A stretch of 64,000 bases of DNA, taken from assembly GCA_964637365.1 (NCBI GenBank), contig CAZWWH010000005.1:24576-88575 (forward strand), in the 5' to 3' direction. Under the pieces are notes generated by a model. That model did not search any database, was not told the origin of the DNA, and worked only from the letters and a program-made list of their open reading frames with translations. Source of the stretch: Cryptoclostridium sp964637365 (GTDB lineage Bacteria; Bacillota; Dehalobacteriia; UBA7702). Shown here piece by piece: positions 59,652 through 64,000 of the stretch; the first letter of the stretch is position 1, and each line of letters begins with the position of its first letter. The position numbers were made by a program, and so were the translations under genes.

Positions 59652-60065
59652 ATGTATCGCATTGCATTAAAAAACTTAACAGACCGAAGTTGGCTAATTG
59701 TTCCAAAGGCTCCGGAAAAAATTGAATTTTCCATGGGGACGGACCCGGTGTCTTATGATTTGATGACCCAGGGGGAAACGGTGATTCCCGGTCATAGACA
59801 GGGAAGGCGGATTTCCTTTAGCTCTACATATCCCAAGGACAGGGAGAAATTTAGAGTCTGGTTAGAAACGGCCATTGAAAAGAAGCAGGTGCTGCGCTTG
59901 GTATTATCCAGCAGCACCGTTGACCGCAAGCAATATTATGGGGAAAGTCTTAATGTGATGATCGAGTCTTTCCGCCATTGGGAGCAGGGCGGAGAACCCA
60001 ATGTCGTATTTTATGAAATCGTTTTTAAGGAATACCGCCCCTATGCTTTAAAGGTGGTGAAATAA
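59652..60065 (+). CDS. XkdP-like baseplate protein without LysM
   Basis: 137 residues with AAGGAAGGGG upstream. The sequence (APEKIEFSMGTDPVSYDLMT, RRISFSSTYPKDREKFRVW, FYEIVFKEYRPYAL) resembles the N-terminal domain of XkdP. PBSX XkdP is longer and carries a C-terminal LysM; here that part is missing. It starts 16 bases after the chaperone T-frame stop, where the tape-measure gene should be. Its stop overlaps the XkdQ-like start. Confidence 0.7.
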   Translation: MYRIALKNLTDRSWLIVPKAPEKIEFSMGTDPVSYDLMTQGETVIPGHRQGRRISFSSTYPKDREKFRVWLETAIEKKQVLRLVLSSSTVDRKQYYGESLNVMIESFRHWEQGGEPNVVFYEIVFKEYRPYALKVVK

Positions 60066-61621
60066 TGGCAGAAAGTATCATAAGTTATCAGAATGGTCCT
60101 AGAATGGAACAAATGAAGTTGTTGGTCGAAAGCCGGGTGATTAGAAAAGTCTTGGATATTACTGATTGCATTACTACAGTGGAGTGGGAAACGGTGCGTA
60201 TAGGTGCTCCCGCTAAGTTTTGTTTTACGGTATTGAAGACTGATGGGGTGAATTTTCACGAAGGTGACTCTGTGGTTTGGCAGGACGGTAATGATATTTT
60301 ATTCCGCGGGGTAGTGTTTCGCAAAGAGAAAAACCATCTTGGTGAAATCTCTGTAACCTGCTATGACTGCCTCCGTTATCTAAAGGCCAAGCAAAGCTAC
60401 AATTTTACCGGTAAAACAGCAGGGGAAATGATTGCAAAAATCGGTGGCGATATGGGGCTATCCTGCGGCAGTCTAGAGAATACCGGCTATGGAATTCCGT
60501 CTTTGATTGCTGATGACCAGACTTGCATGGATACCATTGCCAAAGCTTTGGAGCTGACAGGAATGGCCACTGGGCGTAGTTACTGCTTTTATGCTGATAA
60601 CGGCAAATTGACTTTGAAAGCTGCTACGAAAATGGTAAGCCCTTATATTTTAGGCAGCGAGAGCTTTGCGGAAGGCTATTCCTATTGTACCTCGATTGAT
60701 GACGGTGTCTATAATTACATCAAGCTGGTGCGCCCTAATGAATTGACGGGACTTGGAGACGCTTATGTAGCGGCAGGCAACGACTCCATTTCACGGTGGG
60801 GCAAGCTACAGTATTATGAGCGGGTTAATCACGAATTGAACGGGGCCGAGATTCGAGAAATGGCCAAGAAGCTGCTGCTCCGTGATAACCGTTTACAAAG
60901 GCATTTGCTCCTTCAGTGTATGGGAATTTCCCAGATAAGAGCAGGGCAGGTGGTACGCATTGATATTCCGGATATGGGGGAAATCGCCGCCGCGGGATTT
61001 CTCACGGTGGAGCGAGCCCGCCATGTGTGGAATCAAGGCCACCGAATGGAGTTAGAGTTTTCGATTTTCCGTGAAGCGGATTTGAAGTATGCCATTACGA
61101 TGTCGGAATTTTCCGAGTATATTGATGTGGTGAAGAAAGAACCTGCCTCAGAAAAAGCTTCCGGTGGCACGAAAAAAACAAAGGACGGTGGCTCTGGTGG
61201 CGGTGGCAGTGGGAAATACCGTTTACCCTTCCATGGTACTTGGCGAGTATCCACCCCCTTTGGAAAAACCGGCAAATACTGGTCCTGCGGCTGGCACACC
61301 GGCGTTGATTATGTAGGCATGAGTGATAAAACTGTTTATGCCATCAGCAGTGGTAAGGTGACGAAGATAGGACGCAGCGGTTCTTATGGCAACCATGTGA
61401 TCATCCGTCATGGGGACGGATATAGCAGTTTGTATGCCCACTTGGCAAAGATTTCCGTTAGCAATGGACAAAGTGTGACTACCAATACCAAGGTGGGTAT
61501 TGAGGGCCAAAGCGGCAATGCCCATGGAGTGCATCTCCATTTAGAGCTGCATAAAGGGTCCTACCGTTATCCGCCTTCCCCGAGAATCAATCCCCATGTA
61601 TATATTTTGACTCACGCATAA
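60065..61621 (+). CDS. XkdQ-like baseplate hub fused to M23 peptidase
   Basis: 518 residues. Residues 1-~350 form the hub (gpD/XkdQ-like, with ITDCITTVEWETVRIGAPA and a DGNDILFRGVV OB-like segment). A flexible Ser/Gly/Lys linker spans ~360-383. From ~384 comes an M23 (LytM-type) peptidoglycan endopeptidase: WHTGVDYVG (zinc His and Asp) and VHLHLELH (HxH). Such peptidases cut wall crosslinks during injection. PBSX XkdQ is only ~325 residues and lacks the peptidase. ATG overlaps the XkdP-like stop. Confidence 0.88.
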   Translation: MAESIISYQNGPRMEQMKLLVESRVIRKVLDITDCITTVEWETVRIGAPAKFCFTVLKTDGVNFHEGDSVVWQDGNDILFRGVVFRKEKNHLGEISVTCYDCLRYLKAKQSYNFTGKTAGEMIAKIGGDMGLSCGSLENTGYGIPSLIADDQTCMDTIAKALELTGMATGRSYCFYADNGKLTLKAATKMVSPYILGSESFAEGYSYCTSIDDGVYNYIKLVRPNELTGLGDAYVAAGNDSISRWGKLQYYERVNHELNGAEIREMAKKLLLRDNRLQRHLLLQCMGISQIRAGQVVRIDIPDMGEIAAAGFLTVERARHVWNQGHRMELEFSIFREADLKYAITMSEFSEYIDVVKKEPASEKASGGTKKTKDGGSGGGGSGKYRLPFHGTWRVSTPFGKTGKYWSCGWHTGVDYVGMSDKTVYAISSGKVTKIGRSGSYGNHVIIRHGDGYSSLYAHLAKISVSNGQSVTTNTKVGIEGQSGNAHGVHLHLELHKGSYRYPPSPRINPHVYILTHA

Positions 61622-61632
61622 GGAGGTATTGG

Positions 61633-61881
61633 ATGATTGAAACAATTCGCAGCGCCGTGGAGGAAGTTTTGAACCATTGGCAGCTGACCGATTATGTCCC
61701 TGCCGTTGTAGACGAAGTTGCTCCCCTCCGTTTAAAGCTGCGGGAGGATCTCTTTTTGACTGAGGATAACTTGATTTTTGCGGGGGCAATTGGAAGCCTT
61801 GTCATTGGGGACCGTTTGGTGCTCCTGCGGGTACTGCGGGGGCAAAAGTATCTTGTATTGTCAAAGGCGGTGACATTATGA
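61633..61881 (+). CDS. DUF2577-type baseplate protein (XkdR position)
   Basis: 82 residues, with AAGGAGG upstream. Features: N-terminal helix (IETIRSAVEEVLNHW), then KLREDLFLTEDNLIF and a final beta hairpin VLLRVLRGQKYLVLSKAV. The pattern 'REDLFLTEDNL...GDRLVLLR' is that of small DUF2577 proteins between XkdQ and XkdS. It overlaps the next gene by four bases. Confidence 0.75.
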   Translation: MIETIRSAVEEVLNHWQLTDYVPAVVDEVAPLRLKLREDLFLTEDNLIFAGAIGSLVIGDRLVLLRVLRGQKYLVLSKAVTL

Positions 61882-62297
61882 CCTTGTATTATTTTGAATC
61901 GGTGCTCCCAGAAACAGCAATGGAAATAAGTGATGGGAGCATCTTAGGGGATGAGACGTACCGCTTGACGGAGCGCCGACATCGCTTTCGTGGAACTTGC
62001 AGTGGCAGTGATAGTCTACAGCAGAGCATAGCCAAACGGCTCAGTACGGAGCAGGGAGCATATTCCTTATACAGCGATGATTACGGCGTTGCCTTTGATG
62101 ATCTGTGGGACATGCCCATTGCTTTGGTGGAAACGGAGGTTGAGGAGAGGATACGTCGTGCGCTTTTAGTGGACGACCGCATTTACGGAGTAAAGGATTT
62201 TGAGATTCAACGCTGTGAAAATGGATTGTATATTCAATTCACTGTTGCCACGGCAGAAGAAGAAACCACGATGGATTGGAGGGTGGAATATGATTGA
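61878..62297 (+). CDS. DUF2634 / XkdS-like baseplate wedge protein
   Basis: 139 residues, coupled to the previous gene. Contains AYSLYSDDYGVAFDDLWD and ETEVEERIRRALLVDDRI, then GLYIQFTVATAEE, the gp25/W-like wedge fold with the conserved E-R pattern near the end. It precedes the J-type protein as in PBSX. It overlaps the next gene by 8 bases. Confidence 0.82.
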   Translation: MTLYYFESVLPETAMEISDGSILGDETYRLTERRHRFRGTCSGSDSLQQSIAKRLSTEQGAYSLYSDDYGVAFDDLWDMPIALVETEVEERIRRALLVDDRIYGVKDFEIQRCENGLYIQFTVATAEEETTMDWRVEYD

Positions 62298-63378
62298 CCC
62301 CTTGGATTATACCATGGAAAGCATCTTAACGATGCTATTGTCTCGGATACCCGATACTTTGGATAAACGTGAGGGCAGTGTGATTTATGACGCATTGGCT
62401 CCGGCGGCTCATGAGTTGGCGCTTCTTTATGAATCTATGGCGAAAATGTTTGAAGAAAGTTTTATTGAGACAGCCACCGGCAATGCTTTGGAAAAACGAT
62501 GTGCCGAATTGGGGGTAAACCGTCGACCTGCTACAAAGGCCGTTCGCTTAGGATATTTTTATGGTGATGATGGGAATCCCATGGACATAGCGGTGGGAAT
62601 GCGATTTGCCACCATTGACGGTGATAACAGCGTGAACTTTATCGTGATGAGCCGAGTAGAGTTAGGGGTATTTCACTTGGAGGCTGAAATTGCCGGGGCT
62701 TCGGGCAATGTTTACGAGGGAGAGCTCATGGCCTTACAATACACTGCTGGCTTGGCAAAGGCTGAGCTTAAAGGGGTTCCAGCGACTGATGGAAGCGATG
62801 CAGAAAGCGACGAGGATTTGAGAGCACGTTATTTCTACCAAATCACCGATGAGCCTGCCAATGGAAACTGCTCCCAGTATATCCAGTGGGCTTTGGAATA
62901 CCCTGGCGTGGGCAAGGCTAAGGTATTTCCATGTTGGAACGGGGTAAACACCGTAAAAGTAAGCATTTTAGCCAGCGATGACGAGCCTGCTTCTGCAGAG
63001 TTGGTGTCGGGCTTCCAAGAATATCTTGACCCTGGGGCCAAGGGATTGGGAAATGGGAGAGCACCCATTGGCGCCAAAGTGACGGTGGCAACGGCTACTA
63101 GCAAAACCTTAGATATTTCATTTACAGCGCAGTTAGGGATGGGACTTTCTGTCGATAATGCCAAAGAATTAGTAACTGCTGCCCTAACAGAGTATTTGAA
63201 AAGCGTATCCTATCGAAAATCAAAAGTATATTATATGGAAGTAGGTGCTGCCATTCTCAGTGTGGAAGGAATCGAAAGTGTTTCTTCTTTAAATCTCAAC
63301 GGCACTTCCGGCGATATCCTTTTAAACGATGAGGAAATTCCCAAGCTCGGTCAAGTCACTATGGGGGTGGCACAGTAA
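62290..63378 (+). CDS. Baseplate J / XkdT-like protein
   Basis: 362 residues from the ATG at 62290 with GAGGGTGG upstream. It has the J-family pattern: DKREGSVIYDALAPAAHELA, GNALEKRCAELGVNRRPATK near residue 70, SDEDLRARYFYQITDEPANGN near 180 and PIGAKVTVATATSKTLDISF near 260. It forms the wedge arms of the baseplate. Its stop overlaps the next start (TAATG). Confidence 0.92.
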   Translation: MIDPLDYTMESILTMLLSRIPDTLDKREGSVIYDALAPAAHELALLYESMAKMFEESFIETATGNALEKRCAELGVNRRPATKAVRLGYFYGDDGNPMDIAVGMRFATIDGDNSVNFIVMSRVELGVFHLEAEIAGASGNVYEGELMALQYTAGLAKAELKGVPATDGSDAESDEDLRARYFYQITDEPANGNCSQYIQWALEYPGVGKAKVFPCWNGVNTVKVSILASDDEPASAELVSGFQEYLDPGAKGLGNGRAPIGAKVTVATATSKTLDISFTAQLGMGLSVDNAKELVTAALTEYLKSVSYRKSKVYYMEVGAAILSVEGIESVSSLNLNGTSGDILLNDEEIPKLGQVTMGVAQ

Positions 63379-63932
63379 TGGAAAACAAATTAGGCAGCCT
63401 TATTCCTGGATTTTATGGTGATACCGAGGAATTTCAGGCCCTTTGGAAAACAGAGGAAAAAGCTTTTCAAAATGCACGTGGCACGTTGAATGACGTTTAT
63501 CTTGATACCACAGTGCTGCAATGCTCTGAAGAAGTGCTGGCACGATGGGAGCATGCTTTGGGGTTGGAAAGTGTGGGAGCACTTTCTCAGAGAAAAATGG
63601 TGATTATTGCCAAAATGAGAGGTCAGGGCCCCTTATCTGAGGGAAAAATATGCAATATGCTGGCATCCTTTACCGGCGGCGAAGCTACAGCTATCGTGAG
63701 TTTTTCTCCCGGCGTTATTTTAGTGCAAGTACTCCCACCAGAAAATGGAGAAATTTATGATTTTGGGGAGCTTGAAAAGGCTTTGACTCCGCGAATCCCC
63801 GCTCATTTGAGATTAACGGTGGAACGATATTACAGCACCTGGGGTGATTTGGCATCTGCGGCCAATGATTGGATCCAAGTATATGCCGGATTTTCCGATT
63901 GGGATGGAGTTAAAAACTATATTGAAAGGTAA
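63378..63932 (+). CDS. XkdU-like (DUF2313) baseplate protein
   Basis: 184 residues. N-terminal segment (LIPGFYGDTEEFQALWKTEE), then a helical core LARWEHALGLESVGALSQRK and a beta-rich C-terminus ending in an aromatic GFSDWDGVKNYIER, the pattern of XkdU proteins that join wedge and fibre. It starts at the stop of XkdT. Confidence 0.88.
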   Translation: MENKLGSLIPGFYGDTEEFQALWKTEEKAFQNARGTLNDVYLDTTVLQCSEEVLARWEHALGLESVGALSQRKMVIIAKMRGQGPLSEGKICNMLASFTGGEATAIVSFSPGVILVQVLPPENGEIYDFGELEKALTPRIPAHLRLTVERYYSTWGDLASAANDWIQVYAGFSDWDGVKNYIER

Positions 63933-63939
63933 GTGAGCA

Positions 63940-64000
63940 ATGCAGGAAACAACGAATTATCAGTTAAAGAAGATCGAATTAACAGACTCGCCGCCGGATA
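63940..64000 (+). CDS. Start of a tail-fibre-like gene (cut by window end)
   Basis: An ATG at 63940 with AGG-AAGTGAG upstream opens a frame of 20 codons to the window end (MQETTNYQLKKIELTDSPPD). This N-terminus is typical of PBSX-type tail-fibre genes that follow XkdU. The rest lies outside. Confidence 0.6.
   Translation, partial: MQETTNYQLKKIELTDSPPD

Noticed and set aside
1..64000. CRISPR arrays, rRNA or tRNA genes, insertion sequences
   Set aside because: I found no regularly spaced repeats with spacers, no cloverleaf-like or rRNA-like stretches, and no transposase ORF.

Overview
The window is a 64 kb piece of a spore-forming Bacillota chromosome, most likely class Clostridia. Pointers are the spoVG and spoVT genes, the ctsR-mcsA-mcsB-clpC-radA-disA-yacL-ispD/F-gltX order known from Bacillus and Clostridia, DapL-type lysine/diaminopimelate synthesis, S-layer-homology (SLH) surface proteins, Gram-positive Shine-Dalgarno sites and TTGACA/TATAAT promoters. 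A corrinoid-reactivation ATPase (RACo/RamA type) and a cobalamin riboswitch suggest an anaerobe that uses B12. I cannot name the species.

Layout. 1-2731: the end of an unknown gene, an SLH protein with a CHAP-like cysteine hydrolase domain, and an RluA pseudouridine synthase. 2884-17675: the CtsR-controlled clpC operon with a multi-heptad operator, then radA, disA, a PIN/TRAM membrane protein, an ispD-ispF fusion, the RACo-like gene, rmuC and gltX. 17945-19252: a decayed SLH/lamin-tail surface protein with several lesions. 19576-25317: an AI-2E-family permease, three tandem EamA transporters (minus strand), lgt and a Pro/Gly/Met-rich protein of unknown role. 25453-38127: glnA, dapF-dapL, ispE, spoVG, glmU, prs, a PRC-barrel protein (minus strand), pth and mfd. 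38255-40232: a PrsA-like lipoprotein foldase and a lipase-like hydrolase.

40370-48315 is a cell-surface region. It holds a sortase remnant, a three-gene minus-strand operon whose last product has an SPKTG sorting signal broken by one base in a homopolymer, and a cobalamin riboswitch plus terminator in front of a 1799-residue SLH protein with a DUF4430-like (transcobalamin-related) segment. spoVT and an Lsa-like ABC-F gene follow. The ABC-F gene has a consensus promoter, a six-codon leader ORF and a terminator directly before its ribosome binding site.

51261-64000 is a phage structural cluster running off the right edge: large terminase, SPP1-gp6-like portal, GP20-type scaffold, P22-type coat, connectors, then a PBSX-like contractile tail (sheath, tube, tail assembly chaperone with a -1 slippery heptamer, XkdP, XkdQ fused to an M23 peptidase, XkdR, S, T, U and the start of a fibre gene). 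The large tape-measure gene that should sit between the chaperone and XkdP is absent, although the G/GT frameshift that normally serves it is intact. There is no small terminase, integrase or repressor on the left side, and a minus-strand 'moron' with its own promoter and terminator sits inside the head module. This cluster, the riboswitch-controlled surface protein and the ABC-F attenuator are the most interesting parts of the window.
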